From positions 1 to 64,000 of the forward strand of contig NZ_LPNO01000021.1 in the NCBI RefSeq assembly GCF_001952855.1: a DNA stretch of 64,000 nt. Direction: 5' to 3'. How positions within the stretch are numbered: position 1 is the stretch's first letter; the number at the start of each line of letters is the position of its first letter. This document shows, one piece after another, positions 17,848 to 25,808 of the stretch. A model generated the notes under the pieces. That model ran no database searches, was not told where the DNA came from, and worked only from the letters and a program-made list of their open reading frames with translations. The translations under genes and the position numbers were made by a program. This DNA comes from Pseudomonas sp. ATCC PTA-122608. Lineage in GTDB: Bacteria; Pseudomonadota; Gammaproteobacteria; Pseudomonadales; Pseudomonadaceae.

Positions 17848-19380
17848 CTCGCCCGCATCCAGCTTCGCCAGCAGCTTCTGGCCCCGGTTCCACAGCGCGT
17901 CCTGCTTGGATTCAGGCATCCGGTCGAGATTCTTGTAAAGCATGGCCATGCGCTGATTGCCCCGCAGCAGGTCGCCATGGCGCATCAGAAAGTGCCAGTA
18001 AAGCGCATTGAACGGGCAGGCATTGTCAGCGGTACTTTCAGTGACTTTGTACGCACAGTCGCGGCAGTAGTCCGACATGCGCTTTATGTATTGGCCGCTC
18101 GCGCAATAAGGTTTGGAACCCAGGTAGCCGCCATCCGCATGCATGACCATGCCCAAGGTGTTGGGCAGCTCGACCCAGTCGAAAGCGTCCATGTAGATCG
18201 CCAGGTACCACTCGCATATCTGGCTGGGCACGATGCCGGCCAGCAGGGCGAAATTGCCGGTGACCATCAGCCGCTGGATGTGATGGGCGTAGGCATGTTT
18301 CAGGCTTTGGCCGATCGCCTGGCGCATGCAGTTCATTTGCGTCTCGCCCGTCCAGTAGAACTCCGGCAGCGGGCGGCTGTTGCCGAATGAATTGCCAGCG
18401 GCGTAGTCCGGCATCTTCAGCCAGTACACGCCGCGTACGTATTCACGCCAGCCAATCAGTTGGCGGATAAACCCTTCGGCGGCATTCAGCCCGATGCTGC
18501 CCGACCAATAGGCTGCCTCCACGTCGCTGCACAGTTGGCGCAGGTCCAGCAGGCCGATGTTCAGCGCCGCGCTGATGCGGGCATGAAACAGGAAGGGCTC
18601 GTCGCTGGCCATGGCGTCCTGGTAGTCGCCGAACCCGGCCAGGCCGTAATCCAGAAAGTAACCCCACAACGCCTGAGCGTCGGCGTGGGTTACCGGGTAA
18701 TCGAAGGTGTCCAGTTCGCCGTAGTGGCTGCTGAAGTGTTGACCCACCAGCGCCAGCACGTCCTGGGTGATGGAGTCTGAACTGAAGCGCGCCGGGTAGG
18801 GCGCTTTGGTGCCCTTGGGCAGCGCCTTGCGGTTGTCTGCATCAAAGTTCCAGGCGCCGCCGACCGGCGTGCCGTCACCGTTGAGCAATAGCCCGCTCTT
18901 GCGGCGCATCTCCCGGTAGAAGAACTCCATGCGCAGTTGTTTTTTGCCGCTGGCCCATGTAGCGAACTCGTCACGGCTGCACAGGAAACGGCTGTCGGCA
19001 TGCCACTGGATCGGCAAGCCGCAGTCTTTCAGGGATTGTTCCAGGCGCCAGTCGCCGCATTCGGTCAGGTGCAGTTCCCGTGGCTGCATCAGCGACTGCC
19101 AGCGCTTCAACTCACCCGGTACCGAGCCGGTGTTTTGCGGGTCATCAAGGGCGACGTACTGCACCCGAATACCGCGTTGCTGCAACGCTTCGGCAAAGTG
19201 GCGCATTGCGCTGAAGATCAGGACGATTTTTTGCGGATGGTGGGGTACATGGCTGGCTTCCTCCATGACCTCGACCATCAAGACGGCATCGTGCTGGCTG
19301 TCCAGCCGGGCCAGTGAGGCCAGGTCAAACGACAACTGATCGCCCAGCACCAGGCACAGGTTTCTAACGGCCTTGGTCAC
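17839..19380 (-). CDS. FeS-type cryptochrome/photolyase (deoxyribodipyrimidine photolyase-related)
   Basis: A 513-residue protein of the FeS-BCP/CryPro class that repairs (6-4) photoproducts. The N-terminal alpha/beta domain begins 'LCLVLGDQLSFDLASL'. The FAD-binding C-terminal half contains 'GFIRQLIGWREYVRGVYW' and 'HHIQRLMVTGNFALLAGI'. Four cysteines at roughly residues 427-468 ('YCASGQYI', 'DYCRDCAYK', 'ACPF') are the expected [4Fe-4S] ligands. The ATG overlaps the end of the DUF6482 gene by 4 bases. It is the third gene of an operon with a LitR-like operator at its head, consistent with induction by light. Confidence 0.88.
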   Translation of the reverse strand: MTKAVRNLCLVLGDQLSFDLASLARLDSQHDAVLMVEVMEEASHVPHHPQKIVLIFSAMRHFAEALQQRGIRVQYVALDDPQNTGSVPGELKRWQSLMQPRELHLTECGDWRLEQSLKDCGLPIQWHADSRFLCSRDEFATWASGKKQLRMEFFYREMRRKSGLLLNGDGTPVGGAWNFDADNRKALPKGTKAPYPARFSSDSITQDVLALVGQHFSSHYGELDTFDYPVTHADAQALWGYFLDYGLAGFGDYQDAMASDEPFLFHARISAALNIGLLDLRQLCSDVEAAYWSGSIGLNAAEGFIRQLIGWREYVRGVYWLKMPDYAAGNSFGNSRPLPEFYWTGETQMNCMRQAIGQSLKHAYAHHIQRLMVTGNFALLAGIVPSQICEWYLAIYMDAFDWVELPNTLGMVMHADGGYLGSKPYCASGQYIKRMSDYCRDCAYKVTESTADNACPFNALYWHFLMRHGDLLRGNQRMAMLYKNLDRMPESKQDALWNRGQKLLAKLDAGESL

Positions 19381-19682
19381 CAGGGCGCTTCCAGGGAAAA
19401 GGGCGTTCGCAGTGCCTCAATGGGCCCTTCACGCCGGCCGCACATTTCATCATGTACGCACTGATGCACCAGGGTGCAGGGGAATGCAGGGACTGATTGC
19501 AATACGTCACGCAGGTGGTTGACGGAGCGAAAGTGCAGGGGCTTTGCCGCGGCGTCCAGCAACGTGAACTCGCCATGGTCCAGCCGGACGCGCGCCAGAT
19601 AGAAACCGCCTTCCAGGGAGAGCAGTTCCATTTCACGTACATCGCCTTGGGTGGCCAGTTGGGTCAGGGTTTGCAGGTTCAT
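19377..19682 (-). CDS. DUF6482-like small protein
   Basis: A 101-residue soluble protein of unknown function. It starts 'MNLQTLTQLATQGDVREMELLSLEGG', contains 'RSVNHLRDVLQSV', and keeps two Cys (one in 'FPCTLVHQCVHDEMCG'). I recognise it as a small conserved family of Pseudomonas (DUF6482), with moderate certainty. A strong site (AAGGAGTGAATC) precedes ATG 19682. It is the middle gene of the operon, overlapping the photolyase gene by 4 bases, which suggests a role linked to light or oxidative stress. Confidence 0.75.
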   Translation of the reverse strand: MNLQTLTQLATQGDVREMELLSLEGGFYLARVRLDHGEFTLLDAAAKPLHFRSVNHLRDVLQSVPAFPCTLVHQCVHDEMCGRREGPIEALRTPFSLEAPW

Positions 19683-19699
19683 GATTCACTCCTTGCCGG

Positions 19700-20236
19700 T
19701 CAGGGTTGCGAAGACTGGCGACGGAAGAACAGCGTCACCTGGCCCACTTCGACGCCCAGCTTGGACATGCTGGAGCGATTGATCAGCGTGTCTTCGTCCA
19801 TCAGGTACATCCAGTCGTCGAGGCTCACTTCGTAGACGGAGCCGTCCACCGGCAGGCTCAGGATGTAGCGCCAGCGCAGTGCGTTGCCGGCCACTTCGCC
19901 CTTGGCTTCACCGACCACGTCGTCGGCGCGGCCGCGCCAGCGGTTCGGGCCGTCGGGGGTCAGGGTCCAGACGCGCTTTTGGCGAGTGCCGTCGCTGTAG
20001 AGAAACCGTTCGTCGAGAATCAGGTTCTCGCCCTCGCGGCGGCTGGCGATATTCACTTCGAAACGCTTGGCGACTTCACCTGAGCGCTTTTCGAATATTC
20101 CCCAGGCCTTGACCGGTTTGCTGAAGAAGCGCACCAGGTCCAGTTGGGGTTGCTGGTCGGCATAGTGTTTTACATCGACGCTGCCACAACTGCTCAGGCC
20201 GAGCACAAGGGCCAGCGAAACCAATAGACGGGTCAT
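19700..20236 (-). CDS. DUF3833-family lipoprotein
   Basis: A 178-residue lipoprotein: basic start, hydrophobic core and lipobox LSSC with the lipidated Cys at residue 17. The mature part has the DUF3833 pattern ('LDLVRFFSKPVKAWGIFEKR', 'DGPNRWRGRADDVVGEAKGE', 'DDWMYLMDEDTLINRSSMSK'), predicted as a lipocalin-like barrel. Function is unknown. In pseudomonads such genes often travel with photolyase genes. ATG 20236 has a GGGAGAA site; an earlier in-frame ATG at 20296 overlaps the operator and is unlikely to be used. Confidence 0.8.
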   Translation of the reverse strand: MTRLLVSLALVLGLSSCGSVDVKHYADQQPQLDLVRFFSKPVKAWGIFEKRSGEVAKRFEVNIASRREGENLILDERFLYSDGTRQKRVWTLTPDGPNRWRGRADDVVGEAKGEVAGNALRWRYILSLPVDGSVYEVSLDDWMYLMDEDTLINRSSMSKLGVEVGQVTLFFRRQSSQP

Positions 20237-20289
20237 TTCGGTTCTCCCTGAGAGGGCTTGATACAGATGAAGCCTCGATGGTTGATACT

Positions 20290-20313
20290 TGTACAAAATA
20301 ATAAATTTGTACA
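20290..20313 (-). promoter_or_regulatory. LitR/PplR-like light-response operator
   Basis: TGTACA-N12-TGTACA, a perfect inverted repeat with an AT-only spacer, 54-77 bases upstream of the first gene of the DUF3833-DUF6482-photolyase operon. I recall this arrangement (T(G/A)TACA-N12-TGTA(C/T)A) as the site reported for the B12-dependent MerR-family LitR regulators of Pseudomonas putida, which control photolyase genes. No litR gene is in the window. Confidence 0.65.
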
Positions 20314-20492
20314 GGTATTTAGAGGGGGATCTGAATGTTGTTGCCCACGTTCCTGATCGACGGCTGGGTAAGACCGTTGGGCCGAAGCGGCACTGTGTAC
20401 CTGGCCATTGCCGATGTGGAAGGCAGACTTCGGGCGTGGGCTGAGTACATATCCGTTATTTAGGTAACGGCGGCTTATGGTTCCGCTCTTAC

Positions 20493-21918
20493 AGCCAGCC
20501 CTTTCAAGGTCTTTTGATTTTAGCGGCCTTGAGCACCCGATCCGTCGACACATGGGCATTCGCGGCTTTGCCTTCCAGCCATTCCTTGGGTTTAGGCACC
20601 TTCGGCCCCCGTTTGCTCTTGACGACCGTTTTGGGCTGGATATTTCGAGCAAGTGCAAGCAGGTACTGGGTCAGTCCCTCTGCGGGGATAGGGATGGATA
20701 AATATTCTGGCAAAGCTATTTGCATTCCCTCGTAACCGCTGCGTACCTGCACCGTCAGGTGGAAAATCGATGCCTCCCAATCGTCGGGTAAAGTCTCGCG
20801 ATGAGCCTGCTCGACGCTGCGTTTGAGCACGGCCAGAACGTTGTAAGCCAACACGGCTGATACAAATCCCAACAGGGCTGCTTTAGGGGTGCCCAAGGTT
20901 TCGATTTCACTGTCCAACACCGCTTCCAGGCGCTGGAACATCCCTTCGATGCTCCAGCGACGGCGGTACAAATCAGCGATTTGCTCAGCACTGATAGAGT
21001 CGGGCAAGTTGCTCCAGAACAGCAGCGTGGTGTCGCCGGATTCGGTGGGGTTTTGCAGGTTCAATTCGACTCGCCGCCACTGGCGCCCACCTTTTACTTC
21101 AATGATTTGCTCACGCACGCTGCCTGCCGCGACTGCGACAGGCATCTGCCAGTCGCTTTCCTTAAGCAGGCGTGGATGTTTGCTCTGTTCGCGAATGATG
21201 AACGAGGCCCCGGTATCTTCGCAGGCCTCCATGACCGGGAGCGTGCAGTAGAGTCGGTCAGCCATCCACAGTTGTCCCGCACAGGCCTTTTCCAGCAAGG
21301 GCAGCACGCTGACGCGTTCGCTGGCATAAGCATCTTCACAAGGCTGAAGATCAACGACCTGGTCCAGATCGGGGTCGTAAACCACAACGGAAAAACCAGG
21401 CCGGGCCGCGCCTCGTTCACGGCGCAAAGCGCCCAGACGCTTTTCGCTGGAAGGCAGGTGGTTACCGTCAACGACCCGTAGTTGCCAGCCAGGCAAAATG
21501 GCTGAGTGCCCCAGTTCTTTTATCGTCGGTGCCAAACGCTCTGCGCTACCGGTGACCAGAGCGCGAAGTAGCGCAGGCTCTGTGCGATTGACCTTGTCAT
21601 ACAGCGCCGCCAAGCTGACAGGAAGATCTTCCATCTGTCGAGCGGCGGCATGCAGCGAAGGTCGCAAACCCAATGAAACAAGGGACATCAGTTCAACGAT
21701 GGTTGAAAACAAAAGCTCACGTGGGTACTGCCGCTGACGGTGTTCTTCGAACACCTGATCGACCCACTCAGCAGGAACAGCCTGCTCCAATATCACTCTG
21801 GTCATGACACTGGCCGGTGCTTTTTTCTCAAACCGCGCTAGAACTTCTGCCCACATCGCTTTCGTCACCCTGACTGGAGTTTTGTGGGATTTTATCAAAG
21901 ACCTTGAAAGGGCTGGCT
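20493..21918. mobile_element. IS4-family insertion sequence inserted in a dispersed repeat
   Basis: A complete element of about 1426 bases with perfect 22-base terminal inverted repeats (20493-20514 and 21897-21918, starting AGCCAGCCCTTTC). It has one transposase gene on the minus strand. Both junctions carry GCTCTTAC (20485-20492 and 21916-21923), which would be the target duplication if the outer three bases of the right end are shared with it; a strict reading gives CTTAC. Joining the flanks restores the dispersed repeat (GGTTCCGCTCTTACAGCGG), which proves the insertion. Confidence 0.88.
20504..21898 (-). CDS. IS4-family DDE transposase
   Basis: A 464-residue transposase filling the insertion sequence. 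The N-terminal IS4 domain precedes an RNase H-like core. Likely catalytic acids are Asp in 'RVVDGNHLPSSEKR', Asp in 'WMADRLYC' and Glu in 'YRRRWSIEGMFQRLE'. The last motif is the YREK signature (Y-x2-R-x3-E), although its final Lys is not conserved here. The gene is full length and intact, so the copy could be active. It reaches almost into both terminal repeats. Confidence 0.9.
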   Translation of the reverse strand: MIKSHKTPVRVTKAMWAEVLARFEKKAPASVMTRVILEQAVPAEWVDQVFEEHRQRQYPRELLFSTIVELMSLVSLGLRPSLHAAARQMEDLPVSLAALYDKVNRTEPALLRALVTGSAERLAPTIKELGHSAILPGWQLRVVDGNHLPSSEKRLGALRRERGAARPGFSVVVYDPDLDQVVDLQPCEDAYASERVSVLPLLEKACAGQLWMADRLYCTLPVMEACEDTGASFIIREQSKHPRLLKESDWQMPVAVAAGSVREQIIEVKGGRQWRRVELNLQNPTESGDTTLLFWSNLPDSISAEQIADLYRRRWSIEGMFQRLEAVLDSEIETLGTPKAALLGFVSAVLAYNVLAVLKRSVEQAHRETLPDDWEASIFHLTVQVRSGYEGMQIALPEYLSIPIPAEGLTQYLLALARNIQPKTVVKSKRGPKVPKPKEWLEGKAANAHVSTDRVLKAAKIKRP

Positions 21919-22215
21919 CTTACAGCGGGTCACTTTTGGCAAACGCCCGGAATGCCGGCCCAGCCAAAAGTAACCAAAAGGTCTTTGCCCCACCACTCGG
22001 TGCCTCGCCTGGGCTCGGCATGCCCGCACTCCGGCCCGGCTCCGCGGGCCGCCGCGACGGGCCATCCATGGCCCGGCGCGGCTAAATCGGCTTCCCTGCC
22101 GATTTACCCGCTCCACCGTGCCTACTTGCGGCCATCGTGGTTGACGGGGCCCGCAGATCAAGATCACAAGCAGATCAAAAGCCAGAGCACAGCGGCCTAC
22201 AGGCCGGCTTGAGTG
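21919..22215 (-). repeat. Dispersed repeat, copy 2 (inverted; interrupted by the IS)
   Basis: Continues from 20440-20492 on the other side of the insertion sequence. Compared with copies 1 and 3 the inner third is diverged, but the ends match (TTGCCCCACCACTCGG, and AGCACAGCGGCCTACAGG at the outer end). Its outer 29 bases (ending 22215) are a perfect inverted match to 22396-22424. No gene is seen. Confidence 0.75.
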
Positions 22216-22241
22216 TTAAAAGCAAAAGCAAAGCTGCTTTC

Positions 22242-22343
22242 CTGTAGGAGCGAGCTTGCTCGCGAAAAACCTGAGACCGCCGCGTTCATCCAGAATGCCA
22301 ACGTCATCGTTAACGACCTTCGCGAGCAAGCCCGCTCCCACAT
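22242..22343. repeat. REPIN (paired REP sequences)
   Basis: Left arm TAGGAGCGAGCTTGCTCGCG and right arm CGCGAGCAAGCCCGCTCC in inverted orientation about 60 bases apart. It sits exactly between the two inverted copies of the dispersed repeat. Confidence 0.85.
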
Positions 22344-22395
22344 TTGGACCGTGCCCGCCTTAGCTTCTGATTTTGCTGTTGCCTTTGCTTCACCA

Positions 22396-22712
22396 CACTC
22401 AAGCCGGCCTGTAGGCCGCTGTGCCCTTGATCTGCTTTTGATCTTGATCTTAGGCGCCCCGTTAAACCACGCTGGCCGAACGCAGGTAGTACGGAGCGGG
22501 TAAACCGGCAGGACGCCGGTTTAGCCGCGACGGGGCAGGGACGCCCCGTCGCGGCGGCCCGCTTCGTGCTGCCGGAGCTGAGGGCACACCGAGCATTAGC
22601 GAGGTGCCGAGTGGTGGGGCAAGAGCGTTTTGCTTACTTTTGCGCTTTTCAAAAGTGAGCCGCTGTAAGAGCGGAACCAATGCAAGCCATCACCCAAATA
22701 ACGGATATGTCC
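22396..22712 (+). repeat. Dispersed repeat, copy 3
   Basis: Same family as 1-290, in the same orientation, and inverted relative to 20440-22215. It includes GATCTTGATCTTAGGCGCC, an internal inverted repeat around 22500-22565, GTGGGGCAAGAGCGTTTTGC and the end sequence AACGGATATGT. From 21919 to 22766 I find only repeats and no gene. Confidence 0.78.
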
Positions 22713-22766
22713 CCACCTAGCATCCTCCCCCAGCGGCAAAGCCCCGACAGGCACCCCGCATGCCGG

Positions 22767-24254
22767 TCAGTAGCGAATCATCACCGACTTGAGCTCGGTA
22801 TAGTCCTCGATAAAAGCCCCACCAAACTCCCGCCCCACCCCCGAAGACTGGTTGCCGCCGAACGGCACCGCCGGGTCGAGCATCGTGTGCATGTTCACCC
22901 ACACCGTCCCCGCGTTGATCGCAGGCACCATGCGCAGGGCCTTGCTCAAATCGTTGGTCCAGAGGCTGGCGCTCAGGCCGTACGGCGTGTTGTTCATCAA
23001 CTCAAGCAGTTCTTCCTCTGTGTCATAGGGGAAAAACGTGGCGATGGGGCCGAAGGTTTCTTCGTTGAGCAGGGTGTCGTTGATCGTGTTGGCGAGAATC
23101 ACGGTCGGCTCCACGTAGCAACCCGGCCCTTCGATCAGCTTGCCGCCGTGGACAATCGTGTTATTTTCGGCGCGGGCCTTGGCGAAAAACCCTTCGAGTT
23201 TCTGTTGGTGCTGACGGTTGGTCACCGGGCCGAATTCGGTGCGCTCATCCAGGGGCGAGCCGATGTTCAAGCGGCCCAGGCGCTGCGCCAGCTTGTCCAT
23301 GATCGGCTCGATCTGCGAGCGATGGGCGAAGAAGCGTTCAGCGGCAGCGCAGATTTGCCCGGAGTGCAGGAAGCCGGCTTCGATGATGCCGCTGACCGCC
23401 TTGTCGAGGTCCACATCCCGCAGAAACCCGGCCGAGTTTTTACCGCCCAGTTCCAGGGTCGCCCGGGTCAGCCCCGCGCCCATGGCGCTGCGGCCCACGG
23501 CGATGCCGGTGGGCACCGAGCCGGTGAACGAAACCTTGTCGGTGTCCGGATGCTCCACCAGGCCTTTGCCCACATGCCCGCCACCGGTCAACACGTTCAG
23601 CACGCCCGCCGGCAGGCCGGCGTCGATGGCCAGTTCGGCGATGCGCAGGATGGTCAGCGGGGTGAACTCGCTGGGCTTGATGATGATGCTGCAACCGGTC
23701 ACCAGCGCCGAGGCGAGTTTCCAGATGGCGATCATGGTCGAGAAATTCCACGGCACGATGCCCACCACCACGCCCACCGGTTCGCGCAGGGTGAAGGCGG
23801 TGTAGCGCTCACCGGCGAAGGAGGGCAGTGACGGGGTGATGGTCTGGCCGCTGATCTTGGTGGCCCAACCGGCGTAGTAACGCAGGAAATGCGCGGCCTG
23901 GTCGACCTCAAAGGCCCGGGAAATCTGGATGATCTTGCCCGACTGGCAGGTTTCGATCTGTGCCAGTTCTTCGCGGTGTTGCTCCAGCAGGTCGGCGAGT
24001 TTCAGCAGCACATTGCCGCGAATGGCTGGCGCGACCTGGGACCACTGCCGGAAGCCACGTCGGGCCGATTCCACGGCCGCGTCGATATCGGCAAGGTCGG
24101 CATCGGCGACGCGGGCGATCACTTCGCCGGTGGCCGGGTTGATCACCTCCAGGGTCTGGCTGGAGTGGCTCTGGACGTAGCCGCCGTCGATAAACAAGGC
24201 ATGGTTTCGACGGAGGAAGGCTTGGACTTCAGGCAGCAGCGCAATATCGCTCAT
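22767..24254 (-). CDS. feaB: Phenylacetaldehyde dehydrogenase-like aldehyde dehydrogenase (FeaB type)
   Basis: A 495-residue NAD-dependent aldehyde dehydrogenase. Key parts: Rossmann segment 'GVVVGIVPWNFSTMIAIWK', 'FTGSVPTGIAVG', the general base in 'TLELGGKN' and the catalytic Cys in 'SGQICAAAERF'. The N-terminal 'LPEVQAFLRRNHALFIDGG' and the C-terminal 'ELKSVMIRY' resemble E. coli FeaB, which oxidises phenylacetaldehyde and 4-hydroxyphenylacetaldehyde. It is divergent from the 4-HPA hydroxylase and near feaR, so it would supply 4-hydroxyphenylacetate from tyramine. The minus frame stays open far upstream through the divergent gene; that part is not coding. Confidence 0.85.
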   Translation of the reverse strand: MSDIALLPEVQAFLRRNHALFIDGGYVQSHSSQTLEVINPATGEVIARVADADLADIDAAVESARRGFRQWSQVAPAIRGNVLLKLADLLEQHREELAQIETCQSGKIIQISRAFEVDQAAHFLRYYAGWATKISGQTITPSLPSFAGERYTAFTLREPVGVVVGIVPWNFSTMIAIWKLASALVTGCSIIIKPSEFTPLTILRIAELAIDAGLPAGVLNVLTGGGHVGKGLVEHPDTDKVSFTGSVPTGIAVGRSAMGAGLTRATLELGGKNSAGFLRDVDLDKAVSGIIEAGFLHSGQICAAAERFFAHRSQIEPIMDKLAQRLGRLNIGSPLDERTEFGPVTNRQHQQKLEGFFAKARAENNTIVHGGKLIEGPGCYVEPTVILANTINDTLLNEETFGPIATFFPYDTEEELLELMNNTPYGLSASLWTNDLSKALRMVPAINAGTVWVNMHTMLDPAVPFGGNQSSGVGREFGGAFIEDYTELKSVMIRY

Positions 24255-24348
24255 GGGAATTTCCTGCTCGCAAAAGCCCGAGGTTAACCAGCGCCGCTGG
24301 GCCAGGCTTGTCTGTGCCTGCCGCGCGATATGTCTGTGGCTGCCAGGC

Positions 24349-24385
24349 CTGTGGAAAGTGCAATCTTGGCTGTGGAAGGTGCATT
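24349..24385 (+). promoter_or_regulatory. Direct repeat, candidate AraC-type (FeaR) operator
   Basis: CTGTGGAAAGTGCAAT at 24349 and CTGTGGAAGGTGCATT at 24370 repeat in the same orientation at a 21-base interval, i.e. two helical turns. That is the usual geometry of AraC-family half sites. It lies in the divergent region between the aldehyde dehydrogenase (start 24254) and the 4-HPA hydroxylase (start 24483), about 100 bases from each. FeaR is encoded in the same cluster. Confidence 0.55.
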
Positions 24386-24482
24386 TTCCGGTGTGATCGC
24401 CGGCTCCATACTGGCCCCACATCCGGCGTCGTTCGTTGATTTGGAACGCCAGCCGGACATCCAATAATAAGCAGGGCCGTCC

Positions 24483-25652
24483 ATGAAAAAGCCAAACCCG
24501 CTCCTCGAAGACATCAAGGCGATTCTGCCGACCATCGCTGCCAATGCCTCCCTGGCCGAGCAGGACCGCAAGGTTCCCGACGAGAACATTGCGCTGCTCA
24601 AGAGCATCGGCATGCACCGTGCCTTTCAACCCAAACCCTTTGGTGGCATGGAAATCTCCCTGCCGCAGTTTGCCGACTGCATCGCCTTGCTCGCCGGCGC
24701 CTGTGCCAGCACCGCCTGGGCCATGAGCCTGTTGTGCACCCACAGCCATCAACTGGCGCTGTTTTCCGCCAAGCTGCAGCAGGAAGTCTGGGGCGATAAC
24801 CCGAACGCCACGGCCAGTAGCAGCATCGCGCCGTTTGGCCGCACTGAAGAAGTTGAAGGCGGCGTGCTGTTCAGCGGTGAAATGGGCTGGAGCAGCGGTT
24901 GCGATCACGCCGAGTGGGCGATTGTCGGTTTCCGTCGTAAAAATACCGAAGGTACTCAGGATTACTGCTTTGCGGTGCTGCCGCGCAGCGACTACCAGAT
25001 TCGTGATGACTGGTTCGCCGCCGGCATGAAAGGCAGCGGCACCAAGACCCTGATCATCGACAACGTATTGGTGCCCGAACATCGCATCCAGAAAGCCAAA
25101 GACATGATGGAAGGCAAGTCCGCCGGCTTCGGTTTGTACCCCGACAGCAAGATTTTCTACTCGCCGTACCGGCCGTATTTCGCCAGCGGTTTCTCCACCG
25201 TCAGCCTGGGCGTGGCCGAGCGCATGCTGGAGGTGTTCCGCGAGAAAACCAAGACCCGCGTACGTGCCTACACCGGCGCGGCGGTGGGTGCCGCGACTCC
25301 GGCGTTGATGCGCCTGGCCGAGTCGACGCACCAGGTGGCCGCCGCCCGGGCGTTCCTGGAAAAGACCTGGCAGGAACACGCCGAACACAGCGAACAGCAC
25401 CGTTACCCGAGCCGCGAGACCCTGGCGTTCTGGCGCACCAATCAGGCGTATGCCACCAAGATGTGCATCCAGGCGGTGGACCGTTTGTTCGAGGCCGCCG
25501 GTGGTAATGCGTGGTTCGAGCACAACGAAATGCAGCGGTTGTTCCGCGATTCTCATATGACCGGCGCCCATGCGTACACCGATTACGACGTGTGCGCACA
25601 GATTCTGGGGCGTGAGCTGATGGGGCTTGAGCCTGATCCGAGCATGATTTGA
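24483..25652 (+). CDS. 4-hydroxyphenylacetate 3-hydroxylase, oxygenase component (C2 type)
   Basis: A 389-residue flavin-dependent monooxygenase with acyl-CoA dehydrogenase fold, closely resembling the C2 oxygenase of Acinetobacter baumannii HPA hydroxylase. Shared stretches include 'SSSIAPFGRTEEVEGGV', 'WSSGCDHAEWAIVGF', 'AKDMMEGKSAGFGLYPDSK' and 'FRDSHMTGAHAYTDYDVCA'. It uses reduced flavin delivered by a separate reductase to hydroxylate 4-HPA to homoprotocatechuate. It is about 30 residues shorter at the N-terminus than the A. baumannii protein. The reductase gene follows 156 bases downstream, with a REPIN between them. The name hpaH is sometimes used for this subunit but is reserved here for the hydratase. 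Confidence 0.9.
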   Translation: MKKPNPLLEDIKAILPTIAANASLAEQDRKVPDENIALLKSIGMHRAFQPKPFGGMEISLPQFADCIALLAGACASTAWAMSLLCTHSHQLALFSAKLQQEVWGDNPNATASSSIAPFGRTEEVEGGVLFSGEMGWSSGCDHAEWAIVGFRRKNTEGTQDYCFAVLPRSDYQIRDDWFAAGMKGSGTKTLIIDNVLVPEHRIQKAKDMMEGKSAGFGLYPDSKIFYSPYRPYFASGFSTVSLGVAERMLEVFREKTKTRVRAYTGAAVGAATPALMRLAESTHQVAAARAFLEKTWQEHAEHSEQHRYPSRETLAFWRTNQAYATKMCIQAVDRLFEAAGGNAWFEHNEMQRLFRDSHMTGAHAYTDYDVCAQILGRELMGLEPDPSMI

Positions 25653-25670
25653 AGCCTCGTGGCGGCCCCT

Positions 25671-25772
25671 CTGCAGGAGCGAGCTTGCTCGCGAAAAAAC
25701 CGAGAGCGCCGCGCCCCTCCAGGCAACCCACGTCATCGTTAACGACCTTCGCGAGCAAGCTCGCTCCTACAG
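25671..25772. repeat. REPIN inside the hydroxylase operon
   Basis: GGAGCGAGCTTGCTCGCG and its inverted partner TCGCGAGCAAGCTCGCTCC, separated by about 60 bases. It sits between the oxygenase stop (25652) and the reductase start (25809) and could reduce or stabilise the downstream part of the mRNA. Confidence 0.85.
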
Positions 25773-25808
25773 GGAGCAGCTCGATAATAAGTAATCCGGG
25801 AGTCTTGT

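Noticed and set aside
16392..18011. A single 539-residue MFS protein in one frame
   Set aside because: The last about 150 residues lose all MFS character and run antisense to the photolyase gene, while the true C-terminus is found in the next frame.
22767..25736. A 989-codon open minus-strand frame covering both the aldehyde dehydrogenase and the antisense of the 4-HPA hydroxylase
   Set aside because: Only the part from 24254 matches a protein family; the upstream half is the mirror of a clear plus-strand gene in high-GC DNA.
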